Source of the DNA: Rhizophlyctis rosea
Lineage: Eukaryota; Chytridiomycota; Chytridiomycetes; Rhizophlyctidales; Rhizophlyctidaceae
Direction of reading: 5' to 3'
DNA: 64,000 nucleotides
NCBI GenBank assembly: GCA_027596075.1
Contig: JADGJC010000108.1
Location: 53,755 to 117,754 of the forward strand
Positions 46,804-58,364 of the stretch are shown here, piece by piece. The first letter of the stretch is position 1. The number at the start of each line of letters is the position of its first letter. The notes under the pieces were generated by a model that was not told the origin of the DNA, did not search any database, and worked only from the letters and a program-made list of their open reading frames with translations. Both the position numbers and the translations under genes were made by a program.

Positions 46804-49552
46804 ATGGTGACAGACTCCCAAAAAAGTTCTCCAGCACACTCCCCAAAAGGCAGTCTTTCCCTCTCGCACCTGTTGAAGAACGGCGTGATGGCTGACCCCG
46901 TCGCGTCCGAAGCGGAGGAAAGTCCGAAACCGAAATATGAGGATCTGCCGACGTTGTTGAAGGATGTGATTTTCGTCTTGGTGAAGTGAGTCGTGAACAA
47001 TGTTTTTTAAGTGCATTCGTTCATTCGCTGACACCTTCGTATCTGCGTTTACTTTTAGCGAGGTTGACGAGAAGGTCTTCCCGACTGCGCAGCCACATCC
47101 TTTAGGGAGTTTGAAGGAGCGGGTCGAAAGTGGATCACATTATACTTCTTTGGCACAGTTTCATGTTAGTATGGCGGTTGCTGCGGTGTTGCGGGTGAAT
47201 GGGGAGGAAATTGCTGGGCGCATATTGGGAGCGAGGCCTGGCTGATAAATGCCGCTGCTGAGCAGAAAGCATGGGAATGCAGTTGTTCAAGTGGCGTGTA
47301 GGCCAGCTATTGGAGAGAGGGATGGAAAATCGGGTGGATTGAGGAAAGATTCCGTCAAGATGCGACTCAATTTGATGCTGAACTCAATTCGATGCTGAAA
47401 GCTCTTCTCGGATGACAGGACGACTTTGACATCACAATACGAACCCTTTTGAGGCAATACCCCCGCTCATATCCATCACATGCTGAGGCGGACAGAATAT
47501 GGCAGTTTGGAACACGGCTGCTGAACAATCTTTATGAAAGGGTGGAGAAAAAAGATGGAGTTGAGCCGCACAAAAGTCTGGTATGTAAAGGATTGTGTGT
47601 AGCTCCTTGTGTCGCGAATTTGACAATGCTTTCCAGAAACGTCCGCGAAAACAAAGAGTTGCCCTCGCACAACAATCATCCGATTACAACGATTACTTCA
47701 CCAGCGCGGACTTTGCTTTTGATGACGTTGCACTAGGTGGCCGTTTCTAGTTCAAAGCGTGGGATTTCCTTCATACTTACCAGCTATGAGCAGATACGGC
47801 GCCCCTCAGAAAAATCCTCCTAGCACCCATCCCCTCCCGTACAATCAAGTCGCAAACGCTTTCAACCCTCCTTCTCGCAAAAGACTACAAGGTCAGACGA
47901 CGGCCGTACGAGAAAGTGAAGGCAGTTCAACTTCCTGGTATGTGCGCATTCGCAACACATCGCCATATTGAGCAGAAGTCTAATATTTGATGTTAACGCC
48001 AGAATTTTTCGAATATGGCGCCTTTACTTCCTTCGCTCCAATATCCGATTCATCCCGCTCCCGCCTTTCCCTTGCTGAAACCATGACCATCGCCCGGGGA
48101 CGTCGAACCCTCGTCATTGAAGAATCATCCCCGCCCCCTGAGATGTCCGATGTTCCCATTTATCGAGGTGAAGCACCATCCCCTCCTCCGACTCCGATGA
48201 ACGTAGATGTGGACGAATCACTGTTTGAAGACGCTGGAATTGATGTGAAGAGCGTTTTGGAAGGAGCTAAAAAGTGCAAGGAGGAAGAAGCTTGGAGTGG
48301 GATATTGGTTGAGAATGTGGATTTGTTCAGACGGTTGAAAGGACTGCAGGATGGGAGGATTAAGAAGGGCATAACGGAAATTGGGAAGGAAGAGATGAGG
48401 GTTGGTGAGTAGCGATATTCTATTTGAACTCACTTAATTTGATCGCGCATTCACAGATCAGTCATTACTCACATTCTCGTCTTAGCGCGTGATCTGTTGA
48501 GAAACCTTACCCGCCTAACATCCATGTCTACGCCCTCAAATCTCATAACCCCGGAGGCCATCCAATCAGCTATCAAGTCGTTGCGTCTTTACGACCCATC
48601 GTATCAAGGCGCACTCCCCAGTGGTAAAGCCACCACGTTCGCCAGTAACAGAATTAGTGCGCCAGCTCCTCCCATTGCATCCACTGGGGTCCCGACTGCT
48701 GGATATGGTGCAGATATATATGGAGCGGATACAGGCAGAGCTGACCGAGGAGAGAAGAGACGGAGAGGTGATGATTATAGCTATTCTTCGGGGAGGGCGG
48801 CTCCGAGTGGCGGAGGAGTCGGGAGCTACTATCCGTATGGGAACCCATCTGGTGGCGACATGTACGCATCTGCTTCCGCACCCGCGGCGAGCTTCCGGGA
48901 CTTGATTGGCGGCGGGGCGGGTGGTGGGACTGCTGGGCGGGGAGTGGGAGTTGGGACGTCGGCGGCGGCGCAGGCTTTGGCGGCGCAACAACAGGCATAT
49001 GAAGCGGCGTTTGGAGCTGCTGTTGGGGCGTATATGATGGGGAATGCGGGTGCGGGTGGGATGGGGAGTCCAGCTCCGGGGAGTGTTGTTGGTGCGGGTG
49101 CGAGTGGGGGCGGGGTCGGGACTGGAGGTGGGACGGCAGCAACACAGGCTCACGCACAGGCGTTCTGGAATTCCATGACGGCGGCTGCGCAGGCTATGGG
49201 TGTTGGTGTTGGGGGCGCTGGTGCGGGGAGTGGTGGTAGTGGTGGTGGGAGCATCGCGAGTGGGTTGAGCAGTTTGACGAATCCGTATGCTGCTTGGTAC
49301 TTTGGTGGTGGGGGTGCGGGGACGCCTGGTGGGGGCGGGGTTGGGGCGGTGACTGGGAATGGCTATGGGACGGGCATGCGGTCGGGTGCTGGGGTTTCTG
49401 GTGGGGTTGGGACAACGGGAAGTGCTGGAGGAGTAAATACTACTCCTGCGGCCACTGGTGGCGGTAGCGGTGCCTATGCCAGTGGAACAAACAATATGCA
49501 GGCGCAGATGTACGATTGGAAGATTGAGACTGGGATCAGCAAACGAAGGTGA
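46804..49552 (+). CDS. BRD7/BRD9-like protein with degenerate bromodomain, about seven exons
   Basis: Exons 46804-46985, 47059-47164, 47419-47580, 47637-47736, 47784-about 47920, 48003-48404 and 48486-49552. The first part matches the second half of a bromodomain: HPLGSLKERVESGSHYTSLAQFHDD and then the last helix (ADRIWQFGTRLLNNL). The usual Asn-containing NA-x-x-YN turn reads RTLLRQYP, so the acetyl-lysine-binding Asn appears to be lost. Downstream, FFEYGAFTSFAPISDSS matches the conserved YGPFSSFAP-type block after the bromodomain of BRD7/BRD9, subunits of SWI/SNF-type remodellers. A helical region follows, and the last 330 residues are Gly/Ala/Ser-rich low complexity. Joining the 46804-47736 part to the rest depends on a 47-nt intron (47737-47783). 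Without it there are two genes. The donor of the fifth exon is uncertain. Confidence 0.6.
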
Positions 49553-49906
49553 AATATACCGACGGTAGGCAAGGTCATGGGCATGTAAATAGCATTTGTC
49601 TTGTCAAATCGCAATATGGATCTGTGACTCCGATTAATCAGGAAACCCCCATATTTCCGTGCACTGGTCCCATGTTGAGGGCACGCTGCACATCCGTCTC
49701 CGTACTGTTGCGTCTCTCTTTCCTTTGTGATCCAAACAAAACCTCACCAGATCATTTTTGAAGGAGGATAACAACAAGCACATCGAACGGACATTCGTTT
49801 ATTTACGGGCCGTTTTGTCTTACTGTCTTATCCCCATGTTGTCTTTTACCAAACGGCACCGTAAGCATGAGAAAAGTCAAAGCCTCGGCTCTTTCAATCG
49901 CCTAAA
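49553..49906. other. convergent intergenic region
   Basis: This lies between the BRD7/9-like and TIR-Sel1 genes. No feature is recognised. Confidence 0.5.
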
Positions 49907-51764
49907 TCATTCTTCTACCTCCGAATGACCCACATGCGCTTGACTCCCATGCCCCACAACCTTCCCCGCACTCCTCGCCCTCCCCCCCCTCCTCTTCAAC
50001 CTCCTCAATGCATCCCGTCCCCTCAGGAACCCCTTCCTCATCGCAACCCCATACAGCCGTTCCGCCTCCTCCAAATCAACCTCTACACCCGCCTCCACAC
50101 ACCCCCGCTCATACATCCTCCCCAACTTCCAACATGCTGCCCCCTGCTCCTGCTCAACAGCTAAACGGTACCACTTCACAGCTTCCGGTAGGGATTGTGG
50201 CACGAGTTTACCTTGTTCGTGGAGGGATCCGAGGTGGTATTGGGCTATGGGGTCGTTTTGGGATGTTGCGGAGAGGGTGTAGTAGTGCAGGGCCAGGTGG
50301 GGGGAAGGGGGGTGGCTGTATTCGTAGAGGCGGGCGAGGTTGTAGATTGCTATGCGGTGGTTTTGGCGGGCGGCGAGGAGGTAGTATTTTTCTGCTGTTG
50401 CTGGGTCGGTTTTAAAGGGGGATGTGGTTGCATGAGCTTGGGAGGATGGGGTTGGTGTCTCTGCGTGATTGTTCGAGGGCTGAGATGGCTCTTCGTCGGT
50501 TGGTGTATGGGGTTCGATATTTGTCGAAGGTATTTCCAGGCTGGGAGTTCCTAACTCGCTTCTGGCATCGTGGCCTAGTTTGGACCACGGATCATGAATG
50601 ATGCCTAGTTTGAATTGGGCATCTACATCTCCTGCGTCTGCTGCTCCGATCAGGCTTTGTAGAGGGTCACTTGGGGCTGGTGCGGTGGGGCCTTCAGTGG
50701 GTGCACCAACTTTGCGCGCCACTGCTTCAAGGATGCGATCAAATTGGTTGGATTGAGTGCTATCTACGTACTGCATGGGCAAAAGTCCAGTGTAAGCTTG
50801 GGGCAAGGGGTCCAGTTCACAGCAAAGGAACACTTACCAGTGCATCTCCGGCCAGGAACCCAACCATTGATTTCCGCCAATCTGCATAGTTCATTGTGCC
50901 CACAATGACCAAGACAATGGGGATGTTCAGCTGGGAAGTGAATTGGAACTCTCGTTGGCTATTCGGGCAAAAGGTGAGAAGGAGGAGAAGGGCTGAATGC
51001 TGGCAAATGGACTACCCACCAATTCAAGGAAGTCACATACGCTTCGGAAACGCATGCAACCACACACTTTGCCGGAAGGATCCCTTCCACAATGTTGTCA
51101 TATAAAGGCTCACCATCAGCCAATCTGTCAACATCTAACCATGTGCTGTACCCATTTGCAGTCAAATGGCGGGCAAGCAGCCGTGGATCGCATGGCTGTG
51201 TTGATACCTGTCAGCCAAAGTTTGCCCCTCAGAAAGTTCATGGCCACGTACCCCACAAGCTGTTGAGTTTTTCACCTGGCCTCTTTCCAAGGCCTCCTGC
51301 GAGTTCACCCAGCAGTAGCTGACAAATACTCTCCAGCTGCCCAAGGTCTGGGTCAAGGGCGTGGCCGATACTGACTCACTTCTGGACCGTGTGAACGGCA
51401 GAGAGGAGGAGGAAGAATGCCTGGATGCTGAAAGCAGACTTTTTGTACCATAGAGACCGGTAGAGGGAGCAATTTGCCCATCAGAAGCTTGCCCCAACAG
51501 GGCGGCCAAGTAAATGTTCTTTTGGTGGAGCAAGAGGTTATATGTCTGCCCATGATTATATTCCTTCTGGTACAGATGATTCAAACGTTGTTGGATGGTA
51601 TCACGCGTGGCGAGAGATGACTCGGAAGAATCGAATTCAGTCTCCATGTTCGCTATCGTGTCAGCCAGGACCTCCTTCTCAACAGTTAGCTCGTCAAGTT
51701 GTGCTTCCAGCTCGGATACTTTTGACAACCAGTGTGCGCTGGTCTGTTCGGCCTGTGTCGTCAT
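49907..51764 (-). CDS. coiled-coil / TIR / Sel1-repeat protein, four exons
   Basis: Exons 51764-51276, 51195-51020, 50958-50838 and 50770-49907 keep frame and give 549 residues. Residues 1-95 form a coiled coil (VSELEAQLDELTVEKEVL) and a Ser-rich linker follows. The TIR domain spans about 143-275: WRVFVSYCW (strand A/box 1), LLARHLTANGYSTWLDVDRL, KCVVACVSEAYVTSLNCQRE (strand D and the S-x-x-Y-x-x-S-x-x-C-x-x-E motif whose Glu is catalytic in TIR NADases), then IPIVLVIVGTMNYADW. The C-terminal half has four or five Sel1-like repeats (AADAGDVDAQFKLGIIHD, AAIYNLARLYEYS-type units, DPIAQYHLGSLHEQGKL, GAACWKLGRMYERG). TIR domains act as scaffolds or NAD+-cleaving enzymes in immunity and cell death, and Sel1 repeats bind partners. 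The start at 51764 is the first good ATG, but an extra 5' exon (up to 52101) is possible. Confidence 0.8.
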
Positions 51765-52162
51765 CTCAGGTGTTTCACTGACTGGAATGGTAAGTTGAGT
51801 GGTCCGTGGTAGTGGGAAATGATGCCAATTGCAGATGGAACTCGTCTGTTGAATGAAGAGGGGCTTTGACGGGGTTTTGAGGCAGTTTTGAAGGGCGTGG
51901 CAGGTTTCCGACCCCAGGCACTGTTGTCAGGCACTGCGGAAAGTCGGAGCTGACCTCCGAAAATACTTCCCCGTGCCCAAAAATATCATCATTATCTGGG
52001 CTTAGCGATGTAGTTTGATGTTGAGCGGTTGAGAACCCTTTCCTGCTGGCAGCTTCTCCAACTCTGCACTTCCTTGAAGTTCCCCGCCCTTTCCCACCCA
52101 TCTAGAAATTCCGGACAGTGTCCACACGACTTACAAACCTAGTTTCTATCGCATAGGCGTCG
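51765..52162. promoter_or_regulatory. divergent promoter region, TIR-Sel1 / CCDC174, with possible 5' exon of the TIR gene
   Basis: A minus-strand open frame with ATG at 52101 runs to 51775 (Ser/Thr-rich, starts MGGKGRGTSRKC) and could be a 5' exon of the TIR gene. I could not find an in-frame splice pair. If it is real, the two start codons are only 61 bp apart. Confidence 0.4.
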
Positions 52163-53491
52163 ATGTGGAAAAGAAAGGAAATCAGCGTCAGCTCTGCGTC
52201 GGTGAGTGCACTTCTTCGTAGTAATACCGTTGTTTTCCAGTTCGGCTGACTAATTCGCGCTCTCCCTTCAGGTTGTCGACCTCAAAGCCGAACTTTTCAA
52301 AAAGCAACAGGAGCTCGCAGCGGAAAAGGCACGGACGGGTGCAACAACCACAAAAGCCGTCTCGTTAAAGCCTATAAAGGTACGCTTGGCAAAGCTTTCC
52401 GAGCAGTTCCTTTTGCCATAAATAATTTAGCTAACCAAGGTGCCAAAAGTAGGGTCTACCACCCAAAAACAAGAATGTAGAAGCTCGGGCAGCCAGAGAT
52501 GAAGTTGTAGAAGTCGAGACAAATGCTACACTCGAATCATCATGGGTAGCACTCCAGAGGAAGACAAAACTGTACGATCAAATGAGGAAGGAGATGGGCG
52601 GAGAGGGTTGGTGTCCGGCGACGGCCGCAAATTCAGCAAAACCGACATATTGTTCTAATACCTTTCTTTGTAGACGACCACCACGGAGAAGAATCATTGG
52701 TAGACTTTGTACGGAAAACCCTTGTGGATCCAGACGTCGGCTCCGACGATGACGATAACAAAAAGGAAGAAGACGATTCGGAGGATCCTTGGGTTGAAGC
52801 AACCGATGAGTTCGGGCGCACACGGGTGGTCAGGAAGAGTCAGGTTTCGGCACTGGGATTGGGTTTCATCAAAGCTGGTGAAGGGAAAAGTTCTGCGGGC
52901 GGAGAGGGAGATCCATTTGAACTGATGTCGGAGGATATGCGGCGGGAGGCGGAGCGGGTGAGGTGGGAGGAGGAGATGAAGAATGCGTCAGGTGGGTTTG
53001 CCTACACACCGAGGGGCGGCAGTGCTTTTTCTCTCTTTCTCGTTTTTGGGGCATTCTACTTTCTGTCAAGGAAGCAACTAAAATTCCATCACTTTCCTTC
53101 AGCATCATCGCACTTCGATGCCAGCCGAGAACGACGCACCATGGGTGTAGGACACTACTCTTTCTCCCGAGACGAAGACGAACGCGCGCGTCAAATGGCG
53201 GCGCTGAAGCAGATGCGGGACGAAACGCTCGTGCAGCGGCAGGCGGCGGGGAAGATTAAGGATGCGAGGAAGGAGAAGATTGAGGAGCGGAGGCGGTTGT
53301 TGAAGGAACGGGCGGCGAAGAGGAGGAAGGTGGAGGGTGGGGTTGGGGGTGATGGGGAGGGGGATGGTGGTGTAAAGGATGAGGTGGTTGAGGTGGCGGC
53401 AGGCGGGGCGGGCGATAGCGCTGCGGGAGGAGATGATGCGGTGTCGATGTTGTTTAGGGATGTACGAAAACGGGTCCGAGAGGATGAGTGA
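52163..53491 (+). CDS. CCDC174-like nuclear protein, five exons
   Basis: Exons 52163-52201, 52272-52379, 52453-52606, 52674-52991 and 53103-53491 keep frame and give 335 residues. The order of conserved blocks matches CCDC174: VSSASVVDLKAELFKKQQEL at the start, a LYDQMRKEMGG block, ESLVDFVRKTL, DPWVEATDEFGRTRVVRK, MSEDMRREAERVRWEEEM, then MGVGHYSFSRDEDERARQM and a basic coiled-coil tail (ERAAKRRK). The human protein is nuclear and interacts with exon-junction-complex components. I know of no assigned function in chytrid fungi. The C-terminal 60 residues are Gly/Glu-rich and less conserved. Short exons with consensus GT-AG sites give good confidence in the joins. Confidence 0.87.
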
Positions 53492-53917
53492 AAACGCAAC
53501 ATGCCCTTTCTTCTTCCTCTTCCGCTGTCCCTACACATACCACGAATGTCAAAACCCACTTGTAAATACCAAAAATGTAAATAAATCGCATACAACATTC
53601 CATATTACCGATCATGCCCTGCCCTAATTGAAGAAATTACCGATTCTGATGCGCCGGAGGGAGTGTAAACAGAACAACATGATCCCCTCTCTTCCGTAAG
53701 TTTGAGGGTCTTAATCTATCATAGAGACGTCAGTTTTTCAGGGTCTTTGACGCGCGTTGGTGTATGAGTTACGACGCAAGATACCCTAAAATTCGAAAAC
53801 CTACAAGCATAAAAGGCTGCTGGTACCCCCACATTCTTTCGTTCGGTATTCACAACTAATATCAACAAGTACAACCTCCCCAAACCACACAAAATCCCCT
53901 GACGAAAACCTCCAACC
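53492..53917. promoter_or_regulatory. intergenic region with the C2-like gene promoter
   Basis: A TATA-like CATAAAAGG lies at 53808-53816, 102 bp before the ATG at 53918. The part before 53700 is the CCDC174 3' region. Confidence 0.4.
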
Positions 53918-54592
53918 ATGAAGCTCCTCTTCCTCGCCAGTAAGTCGCCCCTTCCCCCCCCCCCCAACCCCCCCACCCCCCACCAACCCCCACCCCCCCC
54001 CACCCCGCCGCCGCCCCACCCCCCACACCCCCGACCCCGCGGCCCCCTCCACACCCCTCGAACCCCCTCACCACCACAGCCCTCCTCCTCCAAACCCTCC
54101 TCACCAACGCCCTAGCAATCGAAAAACGCCAAGGCGGCCTCCAAGTCTACGTCGCCAACGCCGCCTGCCTCGAATCCGAAGACCTCATCACAAAAACCGA
54201 ACCCTACATCGAGATCAGCGCCGACGGCGGCCAGACTCAACGGACGCAGAAAGTTGGGAGTGGGACTACCTTTACTATTTAGTGAGTTTTTTTCTTCTTT
54301 GTTTTTGGGTGAATGAAGTGGAAAAAAAATGAGGGATGTTGGGTGTTTGAATGATGTTTCATAACATGAAGTTCCTTCCCACCACAGCGGCGAGACCCTC
54401 ACTTTCCCCTCTGCGACGAAACAATCCACCCTCCAAATCACCGCTAAGGACAAGGACCCCCTAAAAGACGACACGATCGGCAAGGCTACCGTTGACCTCA
54501 AGTCCGTCGACACTACTAAGCCCATCACCGTTGAGTTGAAGCACATCCTAGGTTTAGCTAATGCGGGGATTGTGACGATTTTCGTTCAGTAG
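53918..54592 (+). CDS. small secreted C2-domain-like protein, three exons
   Basis: Exons 53918-53939 (22 nt), 54080-54281 and 54388-54592 give 142 residues. The first exon and the start of the second make a signal peptide (MKLLFLATLLLQTLLTNALA), followed by IEKR, a Kex2-like dibasic site, before the mature chain. The mature part is a compact C2-like beta sandwich: GGLQVYVANAACL, TEPYIEISADGG, TQKVGSGTTFTIYGETLTF, STLQITAKDKDPLKDDTIGK, and a final NAGIVTIFVQ. C2 domains bind lipids or Ca2+, and DKDPLKDDTIG resembles a loop-3 acidic cluster. Secreted single-C2 proteins are common in fungi and generally uncharacterised. Intron 1 is extraordinarily C-rich (separate entry). Confidence 0.75.
53940..54079 (+). 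repeat. extreme C-rich low-complexity intron
   Basis: This 140-nt intron runs from GTAAGT to CACCACAG and is almost all C with a few A, T and CCG interruptions, including runs of 8-10 C. The opposite strand is therefore a series of G runs with G-quadruplex potential, and the sense strand could form i-motif-like structure. It serves as one long pyrimidine tract before the acceptor. Confidence 0.75.
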
Positions 54593-54992
54593 ATAGGTGA
54601 TGGGGTGGGTGTTACGGATGGGTGGGGAGCTTTTGAATGTAAAAGTGTTTGAAGTGATGTACCAGTAACGTTGAATGTTTGGTGTTGACCATCAATGATC
54701 ATTGTATCAACCTGATGGAGAGGCCGTGCTTGACATGCATGTGGATTGAGCAGTCGCCATTGGCGCTGTCGAATGAAATGCAAAAACACATGGAACCAGC
54801 ACACATCATAATCGCATCGAAAGACTGCCCAAACCTTTTTGCTATGCATGCAATGTATATTGTGTGATTTCCATACACACTTTTCAGGAAACACACGGTT
54901 GAAAAAAACAACTTCTACCCCACCAGTCAGCATTCCGACAAGCTTCAAAGCAGAGTCCCTTCAATCAGCTGGACGGAGTGCCAAAGGTGACA
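54593..54992. other. convergent intergenic region
   Basis: This lies between the C2-like gene and the 3' end of the ankyrin gene. Nothing is recognised. Confidence 0.5.
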
Positions 54993-57289
54993 TCAACCCA
55001 ACTGCCACGGCCCATGCCCGACACGTCGAAAATCGATAACCGCCGAAGACGGAGGCGCCGTAGCCGGAAACCCAGGCAAACTCCCATCCCCTTTATTGAC
55101 CGCCACCATTGTTGCCGGTTGAGAAAGCGGCAGTTGCTCAAGTCCGAACGACATATTATCAGCGGAAGGGGGTGATCTCGGACTGGACGCTTGAGGCTGA
55201 ACTTGCGAGGATTCGTCAGGAGAATCATTGAGGGACGCATGTGGTGCGAGTAGGATGCGTGCGGCGTTTAGTGCATCCGAGATCACTGTGTGGTCAACGG
55301 GGTAGATTGACGATGTGTCGTTTGGAGCCGGAGGGTGAGGAACGTCGGACGAGGAGGTCGACGAGGGTGGGACGGACGATGGAGTGGACTTGTTGTGATG
55401 CGATCGCCAAAGAAATTGCGCGCCATCTGGGAATCAAAAGCTCAGATATTATGATGGCAACGATGTAAAAAAGAGAACGGATGCATAATTACCATCAGCA
55501 GGAGTACTCGTCCCTTGTACGTTCCCCAAACTTTGACACATATCCATGATCGCCCGATACCGCTCCCCACCGGCTTCCAACAACATTTTCACAATGTCAT
55601 GGTGCTTCCCCAACGATGCTTGGCCCAACGCAAGGTCAAACGTCGTGATGCGATCAATACTCCCCGGATCGAGTTGCAACAGCGGCTGTAAGAGTATTTC
55701 GAACGTCTCCATCTTGCCAGTCATCGCTGCAGCCACCACCGCATGCCGACGAGTCACAAGCGTTGGGTTTAGTTCCAGCAGCGCCTTCACTATTTCGACA
55801 TGGCCCCGGGCAGAGGCGAAGATCAATGCGGCTGGTAGAGAAGCTTCAACGTCTGGGGAATTCGCCAGGATAGTTTTCACAACCTCTGATTGGCCGTGAA
55901 TTGCTGCCCCAATCAATGCCGCGTCCGCATGGCCCTGGAGGTTGGCGCCGGCGCTGACTAGGTCGTCCATGATGTGGAATTCGCCCAACTGTGCCGCAAC
56001 ACGCAAAGCCAAGTCATTGTTTGCATGGACGTCCGCCCCCGCCGCAAGTAACAGTCGCACCATTTCCACATGACCCTTCTCAGCCGCGACTGCCAATATG
56101 GGGACGTTGACAGTCTTGAAATCAAACCCGATTGCCAACAACATCTTCACAATCTCAAAGTGCCCTCTCTGAACGCATTTTGCAAATACCACCGCATCAA
56201 TACAGCCACGGTTTGCGCCCGCATCCATTGCCATTCTGACGACGTCAGCTTTCCCACCTTCCAACCCGTTCAGGAGCGCCAGATCCGCTAGGGAATACTT
56301 TCCCGCGAATCGGTCCAAGAGCATTCCCACAATCTCCGCATGACCACGTTTTGACGCTTCGGTCAGAATGAGCGCCAAAACCGAGCCGTCTCCCGTGATG
56401 TGGACACCTACGGGTGCGTCCAAAAGGAGCTCCATGATGTCAGGGCGTGGTTCAGGTGGATTGAAGGGGTTGGGGGCAAGCCCTTGCGCAGCTGCGAGTG
56501 ATGCGTAATCGGTATGTGCACCTCCCTGTAGCAAGCTTTCTGTCGTTTGTGGGTCCCATCTCTTCACTGCAGTTTCAAGCGCGTGCTGGCGGGGATAGTT
56601 GGGAAGCCGAGCCGCCCTTGACGCTAGTGCGAGGATGACCTCCGGATGCCATTGATCAACCGCCCAAGCGAAACATAGCCGAAGTCCTTTACGAGAAAGT
56701 CTCCACCCCGCCTCAGCCCAACCCACGTCGTTCATTGTGATGAGGTTTCGGAAGCGTTTGCTCATTTCGCGGAGTTGGCGACTGGTCACAGGGCCGGAGA
56801 GTCGGGCAAGTCTGTGCATCACTTCGTCGGGTAGGTCAGGGAGCGTGCCTGGGAACGGAGTCATCCAAAGATTTGCCCTTTGCTGTGCTTCAAGGTAAAT
56901 TTCGATGCGCTCCTTGAGAGCGTCTTTCGAGCCTTTAGCGGGAAGTCCTGTATACAATAAATCAGTCTTTCTTTGAACGTTCAGGGTCCGCTGCAAATCT
57001 CACCAAGGTCGGACGCCATTCGTTGCAGAGAGGTGTAACTTTCACTCTGAAGGCGGCGACGCATCCTGACGCGGCGTACCAAGTCTTCTCGGTTGCCATC
57101 CGTTTTGACACCTAGTCAGGACCAGTAAACCTGGCTTGTTGATATTTCCCAAGAGCTTTCCAAAGTGAGTGACCTACCAATATTGTCACACAATATCCTA
57201 AGAGCAGGCACCGTCAGATGGTCAAAATTTCCGCTTGCGGCGTCATCGGTCCCCGGGTACTTTTGTGGGTATGTAGACCTTATGTGCAT
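54993..57289 (-). CDS. SAP / F-box-like / ankyrin-repeat protein, four exons
   Basis: Exons 57289-57178, 57111-57004, 56947-55493 and 55426-54993 keep frame and give 702 residues. Two SAP-like helix-loop-helix units come first (LTVPALRILCDNIGVKTDGN and MASDLGLPAKGSKDALKER), each cut by an intron at the same position, before or within the loop Gly. An F-box-like segment (LPDLPDEVMHRLARL...RQLREMSKRFRNLI) follows at about residues 110-145. About ten ankyrin repeats then run from residue 170 to 560 (for example AAEKGHVEMVRLLLAAGADV, ASKRGHAEIVGMLLDR). The C-terminus is Ser/Pro-rich and disordered. SAP motifs usually bind DNA, F-boxes recruit SCF, and ankyrins bind substrates. A chromatin-linked ubiquitin-ligase adaptor is a reasonable inference, not shown. 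Confidence 0.8.
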
Positions 57290-58364
57290 ATGCGCGTGAA
57301 AGATGTTCAGAGGAGACTTGGTTGCTGCTCTGTTTTGTGGCGTGATGGTGATGGCAAAAGGCAAGGCCAAGGAAAGGTGAAGGCTTGCAGAGGGCGGCTG
57401 GAGCCTTCCACTCAACGCCACATGCCGGCGCAGTGATTATGACCGTGGCACAGTCATCAAATCGATCCATCCCCATCAGTCCACAGCTCCCAAATACTTC
57501 ACACGATTGGAACAACCGGTGATAGGAAGGAGAGTGACTGAATATAAGCGGTAGGCGGTGATAGATTCAATCTCCTTGGACATTATCCCTCCTGTTGAAG
57601 GATGGCTGCCATTCAACACATGTAAGGCATTGAACATTTGCGTATGGGTGCTTTTGCAATTGAATCTTTTTTTCTGTTCTGTTAGATACACATATTGTGC
57701 TGCACATCTTCATGATTTGCTTTGCATAAGTATCCTATAGCAAAAGCAGAAAGGTCTTTGTAGATCCAATGATGCCCCTGCATGCTACATCTTGCTACCG
57801 GAATGTATATGAATTATCATTCCAAATGGGTAACCTTTGTTGTCTGCAATGCATGAAAGACCCAAACTCAGGGTCCTTGTGTGTTGACTGTGTTGCCGTG
57901 TCTAATGTACTGCGCCACCCTATCACCAAATCTGTCCCATTTTGGGCTCCATTTGGGTGGCTTGTACGTCATGGGCAACACAGTCGCAGTCAGATATCCA
58001 ATGCCATCAAAGGCGCCCACATTGAAATTTTCGTCCGAAAAGAGGGCCACCTTTGAACGAACTTTGACAGGTTGCGGGCCACAAACTCCTGGGCCCAAAA
58101 GGGCACGCCACTTAATTGCCAACAGCTTTGAACACTTGGCGATGTCTTTGTTTGACAGGTGGCCCACCCTCCCTCTTCAAACCCCCTCGCCCGCCCTGCT
58201 GCACAAAGCATCCACGAGACCTTGACCTATACCAACGTCCACACACGTGTGTTTGTTTACAACCCATACCCTGACTTCGTGCTAGATGTCAAAGACGTAA
58301 GCAAACTTACCAAGACGAGGACGGACGTATCCCCCTTTCACTCCTATTCGCTCCCTGCCAAAAT
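57290..58364. promoter_or_regulatory. divergent intergenic region, ankyrin / homeobox genes
   Basis: About 1.1 kb lie between two divergent starts, longer than most promoters in this window, as is common upstream of transcription-factor genes. No coding segment was recognised. No specific binding sites are claimed. Confidence 0.4.
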
